The notes under the pieces: model-generated
What the model was told of the DNA's origin: nothing
The model's database searches: none
The model's input: the letters and a program-made list of their open reading frames with translations, nothing else
Origin: DASQMT01 sp963839615
GTDB lineage: Bacteria; Actinomycetota; Thermoleophilia; Solirubrobacterales; Solirubrobacteraceae
Length of the DNA: 64,000 bases
Assembly (NCBI GenBank): GCA_963839615.1
Contig: CAWIVY010000007.1
Coordinates: forward strand, 806,001-870,000
Reading direction: 5' to 3'
Made by a program: the position numbers and the translations under genes
In this document: piece after piece, positions 25,929 through 34,015 of the stretch
Layout of the letters: each line of letters starts with the position of its first letter
Numbering within the stretch: the first letter of the stretch is position 1

Positions 25929-27650
25929 ATGGACGCCGTGATCGCGACCGTGTTCGCCGTTCTCGCGGGCGCCGCGACCGCTCTCTCGCCCTGCGTGCTG
26001 CCGGTCCTGCCCGTCGCGCTCGCGGCCGGATCGACCGGCGGGCGCCGGCGGCCGTTCGGCGTGGCGGTCGGGCTCGCCGGAACGTTCGCGCTCGCCGCGG
26101 TGCTGCTCACGCGCGCGCTCGACGCGCTCGGCCTGCCCGGAGACCTCGCCCGCGGCTTCGCGATCGCGGTGCTCGCGGCGTTCGGAATGGCGCTCGTCGT
26201 GCCCCGGCTGGGCGCGGCGGTCGAGGGGCGGCTGAGCCGCCTGGGGCGGCGCGGAGCGGCGAGCGGGGGCGGCGACGGCTTCCGCTCCGGTCTCGTGCTC
26301 GGGGCGTCGCTCGGCCTCGTCTATGCCCCCTGCGCGGGTCCGATCCTCGCCGCCGTGGTGGCGCTCGACGGCGCGGTCTCCGCGGAGCGGCTCGTGCTCG
26401 GCTTCGCCTACGGCGCCGGGGCCGCGATCGCGCTGCTGGCCGTGATGCTGCTGGGGCGCTCGCTCACGCGCCGGATCGGCCCTCACGCGGGGCGGCTGCA
26501 GCAGGCGTTCGGGGTGCTGATGGTGGCCGTCGCCGTGCTGCTGGCCGCGGGACTGGATCGCGACTTCCAGGCCGCGATCGCGGACGACCTCCCGTCCGCG
26601 CTGGTCTATCCCGCCTCCAGCCTGGAGGAGACCGGTGCGGTGAAACGCTCGCTGGCGCGGGTGCACGGGGGCCGGCCGGGCCCACGCGACATCGCCCGGC
26701 GCGACGGCGACCCGCTGCTCCGGGACGGCGGTACGGCGCCGGAGTTCACCGGCATCGCGCGCTGGCTCAACACCCCGGCCGGTCAGGAGCCGAGCGTGCG
26801 CGGGCTGCGCGGCCGGGTGGTCCTGGTCGACTTCTGGACCTACACCTGCATCAACTGCCTGCGCACGCTCTCGCACCTGCGTGCGTGGGACAGCCGCTAC
26901 CGGGCCGCGGGCCTGTCGATCGTCGGCGTCCACACGCCCGAGTTCGCGTTCGAGCGGCGCGAGTCCAACGTGCGCGACGCGATCGCGGAGAACGGCCTGC
27001 GCTACCCGGTCGGGCTCGACAACGACTACGGCACCTGGAACGCGTGGCTGAACCGCTACTGGCCGGCGAAGTACCTGATCGACGCGCGCGGGCAGGTGCG
27101 CTATTGGCACTTCGGAGAGGGCGATTACGACGAGACCGAGCGCGCGATCCGTGCGCTGCTGGCCGAAGCGGGCAAGGAGCCCGGCGCGGACACCGCCGCC
27201 GCGGTGCCGGCGGACGCGGCCGCGCCGGGCGTCACGACGCCGGAGACCTACCTCGGCTGGGAGCGCGCCCAGCCGGCGATCCCGATGGGCGAGCACGACT
27301 TCGGCTCCGCGGGGCCTGCGCCGGCGCCCGACCGGCTCGCGTACCGCGGGCGCTGGAGGCTCGAGCGCGAGCGCGCCGTCGCCGGCACGGGCGCGCGCAT
27401 CGACCTGAACGCCGGCGCACGCCGCGTCTTCCTCGTCCTCGGCTCGCCGGAGCGCACGCGGCGGGTGCGGGTGCTGATGGACGGGCGGCCCCTGCCCGAC
27501 CGGCTGGCCGGGCCGGACGTGCACGGTGGCGTGGTCGAGGTCGGCCCGCAGCGGTTGTACCGGCTCGTCGACTTCGGCAAGGTCGAGCGGCAGGTGGTCA
27601 CGCTCGAGTTCGACCCCGGCGTGGCGGGCTACGCGTTCACGTTCGGGTAG
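25929..27650 (+). CDS. dipZ: DipZ-like CcdA-thioredoxin fusion, disulfide reductant transporter
   Basis: 573-residue membrane protein. Residues 1-215 are a CcdA-type six-helix domain with the paired-cysteine helices ALSPCVLPVLP and YAPCAGPIL. Residues about 260-410 are an extracytoplasmic thioredoxin/TlpA domain with WTYTCINCLRT (C307 and C310, the CINC active site). The C-terminal 150 residues form a beta-sandwich (YRGRWRLERE, RVFLVLGSPERTRRVRVLMDG), as in mycobacterial DipZ. It passes reducing power across the membrane to extracellular disulfides. The ATG at 25929 begins the first helix. Confidence 0.9.
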   Translation: MDAVIATVFAVLAGAATALSPCVLPVLPVALAAGSTGGRRRPFGVAVGLAGTFALAAVLLTRALDALGLPGDLARGFAIAVLAAFGMALVVPRLGAAVEGRLSRLGRRGAASGGGDGFRSGLVLGASLGLVYAPCAGPILAAVVALDGAVSAERLVLGFAYGAGAAIALLAVMLLGRSLTRRIGPHAGRLQQAFGVLMVAVAVLLAAGLDRDFQAAIADDLPSALVYPASSLEETGAVKRSLARVHGGRPGPRDIARRDGDPLLRDGGTAPEFTGIARWLNTPAGQEPSVRGLRGRVVLVDFWTYTCINCLRTLSHLRAWDSRYRAAGLSIVGVHTPEFAFERRESNVRDAIAENGLRYPVGLDNDYGTWNAWLNRYWPAKYLIDARGQVRYWHFGEGDYDETERAIRALLAEAGKEPGADTAAAVPADAAAPGVTTPETYLGWERAQPAIPMGEHDFGSAGPAPAPDRLAYRGRWRLERERAVAGTGARIDLNAGARRVFLVLGSPERTRRVRVLMDGRPLPDRLAGPDVHGGVVEVGPQRLYRLVDFGKVERQVVTLEFDPGVAGYAFTFG

Positions 27651-27655
27651 CTCGC

Positions 27656-27943
27656 CGGCGTTTACGTCAGCGGCGGCATTGAGGGCGAGGATCCGAAGTG
27701 CCGCGGCACTACTTGGACCGAAAAGCACCTATGTGATGGCTTTCGGTCCAACTGCAAGGGGGGTCCGCGGAAACCCCGCCGCGATCCGGGCTCGTCTCGA
27801 TTCGCCCGAGCAGCCGCGTGGGGCGGGGTGAGCTTCGACGTTCTGGGGCGTAACGTCGCACCCGCGTCCGCGAAGCCACACGCGTGCGACGTTGTGCCCT
27901 CTCGCCCGGGGCCGCCCCCTCAATGCCGCCGTTGACGTTCGCC
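27656..27943. repeat. Intergenic inverted-repeat element, copy 2
   Basis: Fills the 321-bp gap between converging dipZ and ruvB. Left end 27656-27687 and right end 27901-27943 are inverted copies sharing GGCG, ACGTCA, CGGCGGCATTGAGGG; these match the ends of copy 1 at 15938-16199. The interior differs: a palindrome AGTGCCGCGGCACT (27697-27710), a hairpin with TTGGACCGAAAAGC against GGCTTTCGGTCCAA (27713-27751), and AACGTCGCAC against GTGCGACGTT (27852-27893), the last sharing AACGTCGC with the copy 1 hairpins. No coding potential is apparent. Confidence 0.8.
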
Positions 27944-27971
27944 GAGGCCCGCGCGGAGCCCGCGGAGTGCC

Positions 27972-29000
27972 TCAGAACAGCGCGCTCGCCTGCGCCGGCG
28001 GCTCGAGACCGAGGTGCCGGAAGGCGTGCGCCGTCGCGCAGCGCCCGCGCGGCGTGCGCAGGAGGAAGCCGCGCTGGAGCAGGTAGGGCTCGTAGACGTC
28101 CTCGATCGTGCCGGGCTCCTCCTGCACCGCGACGGCGAGCGTCGAGAGACCGACCGGGCCGCCCGAGAAGCGCTCGCAGACGATCGTGAGGATCTCGCGG
28201 TCCGTGCGGTCCAGGCCGATGCGGTCGACGCCCATCAGGTCCAGCGCCGCGCTCGCGACCGTCGCGTCGATCGCGCCGTCGGAGCGCACCTCGGCGAAGT
28301 CGCGCACGCGCTTGAGCAGCCGGTTCGCCACGCGCGGCGTGCCGCGCGCGCGGTCGGCGATCGCGCGCGCCCCGGCGGCGTCGATCGCGACGCCGAGCAC
28401 GCCGGCGCTGCGCACCACGATCCGCGCGAGGTCGCCGGGCTCGTAGTGGTCCAGCCGGTGTTGGATCCCGAAGCGGTCGCGCAGCGGCGAGGTCAGCAGC
28501 CCGGCGCGCGTGGTGGCGCCGATCAGCGTGAACCGCGGGAGGTCGAGCGTGATCACCTTCGCCCCGGCACCGACGCCGAGCGTGATCGGCAGCTGGCGGT
28601 CCTCCATCGCGGGGTAGAACGTCTCCTCGACCGCGCGCGGGAGCCGGTGGATCTCGTCGACGAAGAAGATCGCGCGGTCCTCGAGATCGTTCAGATAGGT
28701 CGCGATGTCGGCCTTGCGCTCGAGCGTCGGGCCGGCGGTCGAGATGAACCGCACGCCGAGCTCCTCGGCCATGATCCGGGCGAGGCTGGTCTTGCCGAGG
28801 CCGGGCGGGCCGGAGAGCAGCACGTGGTCGAGCGCCTCGCCGCGCGCCGCCGCCGCGGCGATCGAGACGCCGAGCTGCTCCTTGAGCACCTCCTGCCCGA
28901 TGAACTCGTCGAGCCGCCGCGGGCGCAGCGTGGCGTCGAGCTCGTCGTCGTCGCGCTCGTGCGGTGTCTGGACGCGGTCGATGCCGGGCGTGCGGATCAT
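27972..29000 (-). CDS. ruvB: Holliday junction ATP-dependent helicase RuvB
   Basis: 342-residue AAA+ motor of branch migration. The N-terminus has LRPRRLDEFIGQE, Walker A is SGPPGLGKTSLA (near residue 63), Walker B is IFFVDEIHRLPR, sensor I lies at LIGATTRAGLL, and the C-terminal winged helix carries GFLLRTPRGR. Length is typical. The ATG overlaps the ruvA stop by 1 nt. Works with RuvA and RuvC encoded directly upstream. Confidence 0.96.
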   Translation of the reverse strand: MIRTPGIDRVQTPHERDDDELDATLRPRRLDEFIGQEVLKEQLGVSIAAAAARGEALDHVLLSGPPGLGKTSLARIMAEELGVRFISTAGPTLERKADIATYLNDLEDRAIFFVDEIHRLPRAVEETFYPAMEDRQLPITLGVGAGAKVITLDLPRFTLIGATTRAGLLTSPLRDRFGIQHRLDHYEPGDLARIVVRSAGVLGVAIDAAGARAIADRARGTPRVANRLLKRVRDFAEVRSDGAIDATVASAALDLMGVDRIGLDRTDREILTIVCERFSGGPVGLSTLAVAVQEEPGTIEDVYEPYLLQRGFLLRTPRGRCATAHAFRHLGLEPPAQASALF

Positions 29001-29578
29001 CAGCCGCGCGTGCCCTTCAGCGCGTACGCGATCAGATCCTCGGGCGTGTCGCCGTCCGCCCCGTCGAGCAGCTCCTCCGCCTCCTGGAGCGTGAACCCGA
29101 GCCCGATCAGGCCGTCGCGCGCCAGCAGCCGCGGGTCGTCACCGCGCGCGACCCTGATCGGGTCGTCGGCAGGCGCCGCGCCGACCTTCTCGCGCAGCTC
29201 GACGACGATCCGCTCCGCGGTGCGCTTGCCGATCCCCGGCACGGCCTGCAGCCGCGCGGTGTCGCCGGCCGCGACGGCGGCGAGCAGCTCGCGCGGCGCG
29301 CCGCCCGAGAGCACCGCCAGCGCCAGCTTCGGCCCGACGGACTGCACTCCGATCAGCATCAGGAAGAGGTCGCGCTCCGCCTCCGAGGCGAAGCCGTAGA
29401 GCGCGAGCGCGTCGTCGCGGACGATCAGGTGCGTGTGCAGGCTCGCGTGCTTGCCGACCGCCGGCGTGTGGCGCAGCGTCTCGGCCGAGACCGCGAGCCG
29501 GTAGCCGACGCCGCCGCAGGAGACGACGACGTGGTCCGTGCGCCGCACCGCGACCTCGCCGGAGAGGAGCGCGATCAT
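29000..29578 (-). CDS. ruvA: Holliday junction DNA-binding protein RuvA
   Basis: 192-residue protein. N-terminal OB-fold begins MIALLSGEVAVRRTDHVVV and includes GVGYRLAVS; the middle domain has two helix-hairpin-helix motifs (LIGVQSVGPKLALAVLSG, LQAVPGIGKRTAERIVVELREK); the C-terminal RuvB-contacting domain ends EDLIAYAL. ATG at 29578 overlaps the ruvC stop by 4 nt. It tetramerises on four-way junctions and loads RuvB. Confidence 0.96.
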   Translation of the reverse strand: MIALLSGEVAVRRTDHVVVSCGGVGYRLAVSAETLRHTPAVGKHASLHTHLIVRDDALALYGFASEAERDLFLMLIGVQSVGPKLALAVLSGGAPRELLAAVAAGDTARLQAVPGIGKRTAERIVVELREKVGAAPADDPIRVARGDDPRLLARDGLIGLGFTLQEAEELLDGADGDTPEDLIAYALKGTRG

Positions 29579-30073
29579 GCGGCCCTGCCGACCGCTGCGC
29601 GCAGGGCGGCGCCGTTGGCGTGGCAGATCGCGACGGCGAGCGCGTCGGCCGCGTGGTCCGGCGCAGGCAGGTCGGTGAGCGAGAGCAGGCGCTGGACCAT
29701 CCGCTGGACCTGGCCCTTCTCGGCCCGGCCTGAGCCGCAGACGGCGGACTTGACCTGCTGCGGCGTGTAGGACGCGCACGGGAGCCCGCGCTGGCCGGCC
29801 GCGAGGATGACGACGCCGCGCGCCTGCCCCACGGCGAAGGCCGAGCGGGCGTTCGTGCCGAAGTAGAGATCCTCGACGGCCAGCGCCTCCGGGCGTGTAG
29901 GAGTCCAGCAGCTCCCCCACGCGGGCGTGGATGATCGCCAGCCGCGCGCCCGGGTCGAGCGCCGCCGCGGTCTCGATCGTCCCCCCGTCGAGCGCCACCA
30001 GGCGCCCGCCCTCGCGCGCGACCACGCCGTAGCCCGTGTTCGCGGTGCCGGGATCGATGCCGAGGACGACCAT
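29575..30073 (-). CDS. ruvC: Holliday junction resolvase RuvC, with one frameshift
   Basis: About 165 residues after correction. The N-terminus MVVLGIDPGTANTGYGVV contains the first catalytic Asp; the second segment carries ALAVEDLYFGTNARSAF with the catalytic Glu, QVKSAVCGSGRAEKGQVQRMV, and the C-terminal DHAADALAVAICHANG with the last acidic pair. Reading breaks at a CCC (plus-strand GGG, 29891-29893): removing one base joins LLDSYTP to EALAVEDLYFG exactly as expected for the family. ATG at 30073. Probably functional with a sequence error. Confidence 0.85.
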
Positions 30074-30116
30074 GCGTGGAGGATTCTGCGCCCCGGCCCG
30101 GACGCCTTCCCCCGCG

Positions 30117-30578
30117 TCAGCCGGGAAGCGGCGACCCGGCGAATGCCAGGAACCAGATGCCGCCGACCACGATCGCGAGGATCACCGAGACGATCATCAC
30201 CGTGTCGAGCACGGACCGCTGCTTGCGCTGAGGCCCGCGCTCGTCGCGCATCGACTGCAGCCAGGCCGCGCGCTGCGGCCCGTCGTCGATCCGGCCGGTG
30301 ATGCGCCCGTGCGCGCGATCGAGCGTCCCGAGCACCTTGCCGATCGCGAACATCCCGAGCGGGAGCCCGATCAGGATCAGCAGGTATGGACCCATCGACG
30401 GCTGCGAGGAGTCCGTGATCGACGAGGCGAGCCAGATCAGGCCCAGCGGCAGCCCGATCCACATGACGATCGATCCGGCGGCCATGAGCAGCACGAGCAC
30501 GATCGCGACCGGGCTCCAGAGGAGCCTCTGGCGGCGGGTCCTGACGGCGGAGGTCGACGTGGTCGCGGAGCGGCCCAT
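30117..30578 (-). CDS. Membrane protein of unknown function
   Basis: 153-residue protein with a basic N-terminus and three predicted membrane helices: about residues 21-52 (possibly a hairpin), 63-80, and 124-147. A charged loop (DRAHGRITGRIDDGPQRAAWLQSMRDERG) lies between helices two and three. No family recognised. It ends 43 nt upstream of ruvC on the same strand and may be in the ruvCAB transcript. Confidence 0.6.
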   Translation of the reverse strand: MGRSATTSTSAVRTRRQRLLWSPVAIVLVLLMAAGSIVMWIGLPLGLIWLASSITDSSQPSMGPYLLILIGLPLGMFAIGKVLGTLDRAHGRITGRIDDGPQRAAWLQSMRDERGPQRKQRSVLDTVMIVSVILAIVVGGIWFLAFAGSPLPG

Positions 30579-30624
30579 GGCCGTGGGCTACCCGCATCGG
30601 CCGCCGCTGAACGCATGGGCCACT

Positions 30625-30676
30625 TAAACGGTGCCAGGCCCCGTTTATCTGAACGGTGCCAGCCCCCGTTTATCTT
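30625..30676 (+). repeat. Two tandem copies of an AACGGTGCC...CCGTTTATCT palindromic repeat
   Basis: Copy 1 reads AAACGGTGCCAGGCCCCGTTT followed by ATCT, and copy 2 reads GAACGGTGCCAGCCCCCGTTT followed by ATCTT, directly joined. Each unit is an imperfect palindrome (AACGG against CCGTT). They end 6 nt before the ATG of the luciferase-like oxidoreductase, so they occupy its leader or promoter. They may be operator sites or a degenerate copy of a dispersed palindromic repeat. Confidence 0.75.
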
Positions 30677-30682
30677 GGGGGG

Positions 30683-31690
30683 ATGCGTCTCAGCGTGCTC
30701 GACCAGTCGCCGATCTCCTCGGGCTCTACCGGGGTGCAGGCGCTCGCGAACACGCTCGACCTCGCGCGGCTCGCCGACGAGCTGGGCTACCACCGCTACT
30801 GGGTGGCCGAGCACCACGGCGGGCCGATGCTCGCCGGACCCTCGCCGGAGGCTCTGATCGGGCCGATCGCGGCGGCGACGGGGCGGATCCGCGTCGGCAG
30901 CGGCGGCGTGATGCTGCCGCACTACAGCCCCTTCAAGGTCGCCGAGACGTTCAGCCTGCTCAGCGGCCTCTACCCGGGCCGCATCGACCTCGGGCTCGGC
31001 CGCGCCGCCGGCACCGATCCGCTCACCACCTACGCGCTGCAGCGCGACCGCCGGCAGGCGTCGCCCGACGACTTCCCGGAGCAGCTCTCCGAGCTGCTGG
31101 CCCACCTCGAGGACCGTCTCCCGCCCGACCATCCCTTCGCGCGCCTCTCGCAATCGCTCCCCGGCCGCCCGGAATCGCCGGAGCCGTGGCTGCTCGGCTC
31201 GTCCCCGCAGAGCGCGATCTGGGCCGCTCAGCTCGGCCTCCCCTACGCGTTCGCCGACTTCATCAACCGCGAGGGGGCGGGGATCGCCACGGACTACGTG
31301 CGCCGCTTCGACCCCGGCGTGCGGCTCGCCGCCCCGCGCACCGCGGTCGCGACGTGGGCGATCGCGGCCGAGACCGAGGAGGAGGCGTGGCGGCTGGCCG
31401 CCTCGAGCCGGATGGCGATGGCGATGCTGCGGCGGGGCCGCCTGATCCCGGTGCCGCCGGTCGAGCAGGCCCTGCGCTTCCTGAAGTCCGAGGGCGAGCC
31501 CGTGCAGAGCCGCCGCATCACCGCGGGCACGCCCGAGCAGGTGCGCGCCGGGCTCGAGACGCTCGCGCAGCAGTACGGCGCCGACGAGCTGATCGTCGTC
31601 ACGATCACGTTCGACCATGCCGCCCGGCGGCGGTCCTACGAGCTCCTGGCGGAAGCCTTCGGGCTCGGCGCGATGCCGCGCGCGGCCTAG
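30683..31690 (+). CDS. Luciferase-like (LLM class) flavin-dependent oxidoreductase
   Basis: 335-residue TIM-barrel monooxygenase of the bacterial luciferase family. It opens with MRLSVLDQSPISSG and contains LGYHRYWVAEHHGGPMLAGPSPE and RIRVGSGGVMLPHYSPFKVAETF, the pattern of the MsnO8/YhbW-type subgroup, then RIDLGLGRAAGTDP. It would use FMNH2 or F420H2; substrate unknown. The start at 30683 follows a GGGGGG Shine-Dalgarno-like run. It lies directly behind a tandem palindromic repeat and faces away from the minus-strand membrane protein gene. Confidence 0.87.
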   Translation: MRLSVLDQSPISSGSTGVQALANTLDLARLADELGYHRYWVAEHHGGPMLAGPSPEALIGPIAAATGRIRVGSGGVMLPHYSPFKVAETFSLLSGLYPGRIDLGLGRAAGTDPLTTYALQRDRRQASPDDFPEQLSELLAHLEDRLPPDHPFARLSQSLPGRPESPEPWLLGSSPQSAIWAAQLGLPYAFADFINREGAGIATDYVRRFDPGVRLAAPRTAVATWAIAAETEEEAWRLAASSRMAMAMLRRGRLIPVPPVEQALRFLKSEGEPVQSRRITAGTPEQVRAGLETLAQQYGADELIVVTITFDHAARRRSYELLAEAFGLGAMPRAA

Positions 31691-31703
31691 CGCTGCGACG
31701 GGC

Positions 31704-32453
31704 CTAGCCTGCGACGCGCTCGAGCACCTCGGCGTCGACGTCGAAGTTCGCGTGCACCGCGTCGACGTCGTCGAGGTCCTCGAGGGCGTCGATCAGCCGC
31801 ATCAGCTTGACCGCGCCGTCCTCGTCGAGCTCGACGCGCGTCTTCGGCAGCTGGGCGACCTCGGCGCTCTCGACCTCCACCCCGGCCCCGTCGAGCGCAG
31901 CGCGCACGGCGCTGAGGTCGGACGGCTCGCAGGTGATCTCGAAGACGTCGTCGTCGGTCCCGATGTCCTCGGCGCCCGCGTCGATCGCGACCATCAGGTC
32001 ATCCTCGGAGTAGCGCTGGCCGTCGACGACGACGACGCCCTTCTTGTCGAACAGGTACGCCACGGAGCCCGGCTCGCCGAGGTTGCCGCCCGACTTGGTG
32101 AAGGCGTGGCGCACGTCCGAGCCGGTGCGGTTGCGGTTGTCCGTCGTCGCTTCGACGAGGATCGCGATCCCGCCCGGGCCGTAGCCCTCGTACATGACCG
32201 CCTCGAGCGCGTCGGCGTCGCCGCCTTCGCCGGTGCCCTTGGCGATCGCGCGCTCGATGTTGTCCTTCGGCATCGACGCGTCCTTGGCCTTCTGCACGGC
32301 CAGGCCGAGCGACGGGTTGCCGTCGACGTCGCCCCCGCCCTCCTTCGCCGCGACCGTGATGGCGCGCGCGAGCTTGGTGAACAGCTTGCCGCGGCGGGAG
32401 TCGACGATCGCCTTCTTGTGCTTGATCCCCGCCCACTTGGAATGACCGGCCAT
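31704..32453 (-). CDS. yebC: YebC/PmpR family regulatory or translation factor
   Basis: 249-residue protein of the YebC family. The N-terminus MAGHSKWAGIKHKKAIVDSRRGK is the family signature; FTKLARAITVAAKEGGGD and YGPGGIAILVEATTDNRNRT follow. The ATG at 32453 is taken as start because MAGHSKW is the universal N-terminus. Members act as transcription regulators or relieve ribosome stalling. In actinobacteria yebC usually stands just upstream of ruvCAB, as here apart from the intervening genes. Confidence 0.94.
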   Translation of the reverse strand: MAGHSKWAGIKHKKAIVDSRRGKLFTKLARAITVAAKEGGGDVDGNPSLGLAVQKAKDASMPKDNIERAIAKGTGEGGDADALEAVMYEGYGPGGIAILVEATTDNRNRTGSDVRHAFTKSGGNLGEPGSVAYLFDKKGVVVVDGQRYSEDDLMVAIDAGAEDIGTDDDVFEITCEPSDLSAVRAALDGAGVEVESAEVAQLPKTRVELDEDGAVKLMRLIDALEDLDDVDAVHANFDVDAEVLERVAG

Positions 32454-32466
32454 GGGCACAAGTCTA

Positions 32467-32518
32467 GGCCGCCCGGAAGGCGGCCGCCGTCTCAGATCTG
32501 GGGGCCGGATGCCCCCAG
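32467..32518 (-). terminator. Paired GC-rich hairpins between rfbF and yebC
   Basis: Two perfect 7-bp stems lie in the 73-bp gap: GGCCGCC/GGCGGCC (32467-32485) and CTGGGGG/CCCCCAG (32498-32518). For minus-strand transcription they follow the rfbF stop and precede yebC. There is no T-run, as is common for high-GC terminators. Confidence 0.45.
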
Positions 32519-32526
32519 GGGCATTC

Positions 32527-33249
32527 TCACTTCGGGGCCCAGGGCGCGTCGCCCGACGCCCAGAGGTCGTTGAGCCGCACCGCGTCCTTGTACGTGTCCA
32601 TGCAGGCCCAGAATCCGTCGTGGCGGTAGGCCTGCAGCCCCCCGTCCGCGGCCAGGCGCTCCAGCGGCTCGCGCTCGAGCACGAGGTCCGGGCCGAGGTA
32701 GCCGGCGAAGCGCGGTTCGCAGGCGAAGAAGCCGCCGTTGACCCAGTGCTCCGCCCGCGGCTTCTCCTGGAAGCCGCTGACGCGCCCCGCGGGGTCGAGC
32801 ACGGCGACGCCGAACGGCAGCTCGGGGCGCACGACGGTCATCGTCGCGACGGCGCCGGTCGCGGTGTGGGTCCGCGCCAGGGCCTCGAGGTCGATGTCGG
32901 CCACGCCGTCGCCGTAGGTCGCGTAGAAGGGGGCGCCGCCCAGCCGGCCCGCGACCGCGTGGATGCGGCCGCCGGTCGGCGTGTCCGGCCCGGTGTCGAC
33001 GCACTCGACGCGCACGTCCCCGGGCCATTCGGCCGCCGCCGCGAACTCCGCCACCAGCTCGGACTTGTAGCCCGTCAGCAGGACCACGCGAGCGACGCCC
33101 TGGGCGGCGAAGATCGAGACGACGTGCCAGACGATCGGCAGCCCGCCGATCTCGACGAGCGGCTTCGGGATGCCCTGGGCGTGCTCCTGCAGGCGGGTGC
33201 CGCGGCCTCCGCACAGGATCACCGCGGTGTCGAATCCGGCCGGGCTCAT
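32527..33249 (-). CDS. rfbF: Sugar-1-phosphate nucleotidyltransferase (RfbF-like)
   Basis: 240-residue nucleotidyltransferase. It begins with the pyrophosphorylase signature TAVILCGGRGTRLQE and continues IPKPLVEIGGLPIVWHV, YGDGVADIDL and GFFACEPRF. The YGDGV motif is characteristic of glucose-1-phosphate cytidylyltransferases, which make CDP-glucose for deoxyhexoses. ATG at 33249 begins the domain. Cofactor choice (CTP) is inferred from family similarity. There is no complete CDP-sugar cluster nearby. Confidence 0.8.
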   Translation of the reverse strand: MSPAGFDTAVILCGGRGTRLQEHAQGIPKPLVEIGGLPIVWHVVSIFAAQGVARVVLLTGYKSELVAEFAAAAEWPGDVRVECVDTGPDTPTGGRIHAVAGRLGGAPFYATYGDGVADIDLEALARTHTATGAVATMTVVRPELPFGVAVLDPAGRVSGFQEKPRAEHWVNGGFFACEPRFAGYLGPDLVLEREPLERLAADGGLQAYRHDGFWACMDTYKDAVRLNDLWASGDAPWAPK

Positions 33250-33265
33250 TCGGCCGGCGAGGATG

Positions 33266-33943
33266 TCAGGCCGCGACGGGTATTGCGTAGCTCCGCTCGG
33301 AGACGCGCTCCACACGCCCGCCCACCGCGACCGTCCCGTCGCCGCCGGGACGCACGTGCAACTCGGAGCCCTCGCCCTGGCGGATCACCAGGTCGCGGCC
33401 GATCAGAGCGCCGAACTGGAGCGCCGCGGCGCCCGTGGCCTCGTCCTCGGCGATCCCGATCCCGTTCGGGAAGACGCGCGCGCGCAGGCGGCCCGCGGCC
33501 TCGTCCTCCCAGGCCCAGACGGCGACCATCGCATCGCCGCCGGGGACGGCGAAGGCGTCGACGTCAGCGACCGACTCGAGCCGCGCGATGTCGTACGGCG
33601 GCCCCCATCCCGGCCGGCCGCGGATCCACGTGAGCGCACCCTCGCGCCACGTCGGGACCTCGCCCGCCGGCGGCCGCAGCGTGTCGACGCCCGCGAGCAG
33701 CCAGGCGGTGCCGACGAGCGGATGGCCCGCGAGCGGCAGCTCGACCGTCGGCGTGAAGATCTGCAGCTCCCCCGTCACCGCGTCGTCGACGAACACGGTC
33801 TCGGAGAAGCCGAGGTCGGCGGCGATCGCCTGGCGGTCCGCGGCCGGGACCGCCGCGCCGTCGAGCAGGACGCCGAGCGGGTTGCCGCCCGCGCCGTCCG
33901 AGCCGACGAAGACGCGCAGGGTGTGGAGCGTGGTGGTGGTCAT
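33266..33943 (-). CDS. PhzF-family isomerase
   Basis: 225-residue protein of the PhzF/diaminopimelate-epimerase fold. The N-terminus LRVFVGSDGAGGNPLGVLLDG has the GNPLGV loop, followed by LGFSETVFV with the catalytic Glu, FTPTVELPLAGHPLVGTAWLL and, near the C-terminus, IAEDEATGAAALQFGALIG. It is some 50 residues shorter than typical PhzF proteins. It diverges from a LysR gene 72 nt away, which probably regulates it. Reaction unknown. Confidence 0.85.
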   Translation of the reverse strand: MTTTTLHTLRVFVGSDGAGGNPLGVLLDGAAVPAADRQAIAADLGFSETVFVDDAVTGELQIFTPTVELPLAGHPLVGTAWLLAGVDTLRPPAGEVPTWREGALTWIRGRPGWGPPYDIARLESVADVDAFAVPGGDAMVAVWAWEDEAAGRLRARVFPNGIGIAEDEATGAAALQFGALIGRDLVIRQGEGSELHVRPGGDGTVAVGGRVERVSERSYAIPVAA

Positions 33944-34015
33944 GCAGGCGAGGATGCCGCGGCAGCCGCCTTAACACCAGCGACAGAAACGCCGGACCAC
34001 GTTAAGCTCTGCTTC
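33944..34015. promoter_or_regulatory. Divergent PhzF/LysR control region
   Basis: The 72-bp gap contains an interrupted palindrome, CTTAAC (33970-33975) facing GTTAAG (34001-34006), spanning 37 bp. It is the natural place for a LysR box and overlapping promoters, although the centre-to-centre distance is longer than a single classical T-N11-A site. Confidence 0.4.

Noticed and set aside
25647..27728. 693-codon minus-strand frame opposite dipZ
   Set aside because: Low-complexity Arg/Ala/Glu composition without motifs; the plus strand encodes a clear CcdA-thioredoxin protein.
15938..27943. Insertion sequence or composite transposon bounded by the two elements
   Set aside because: The 12 kb between the copies holds housekeeping genes and no transposase or integrase; each element has both of its own inverted ends.
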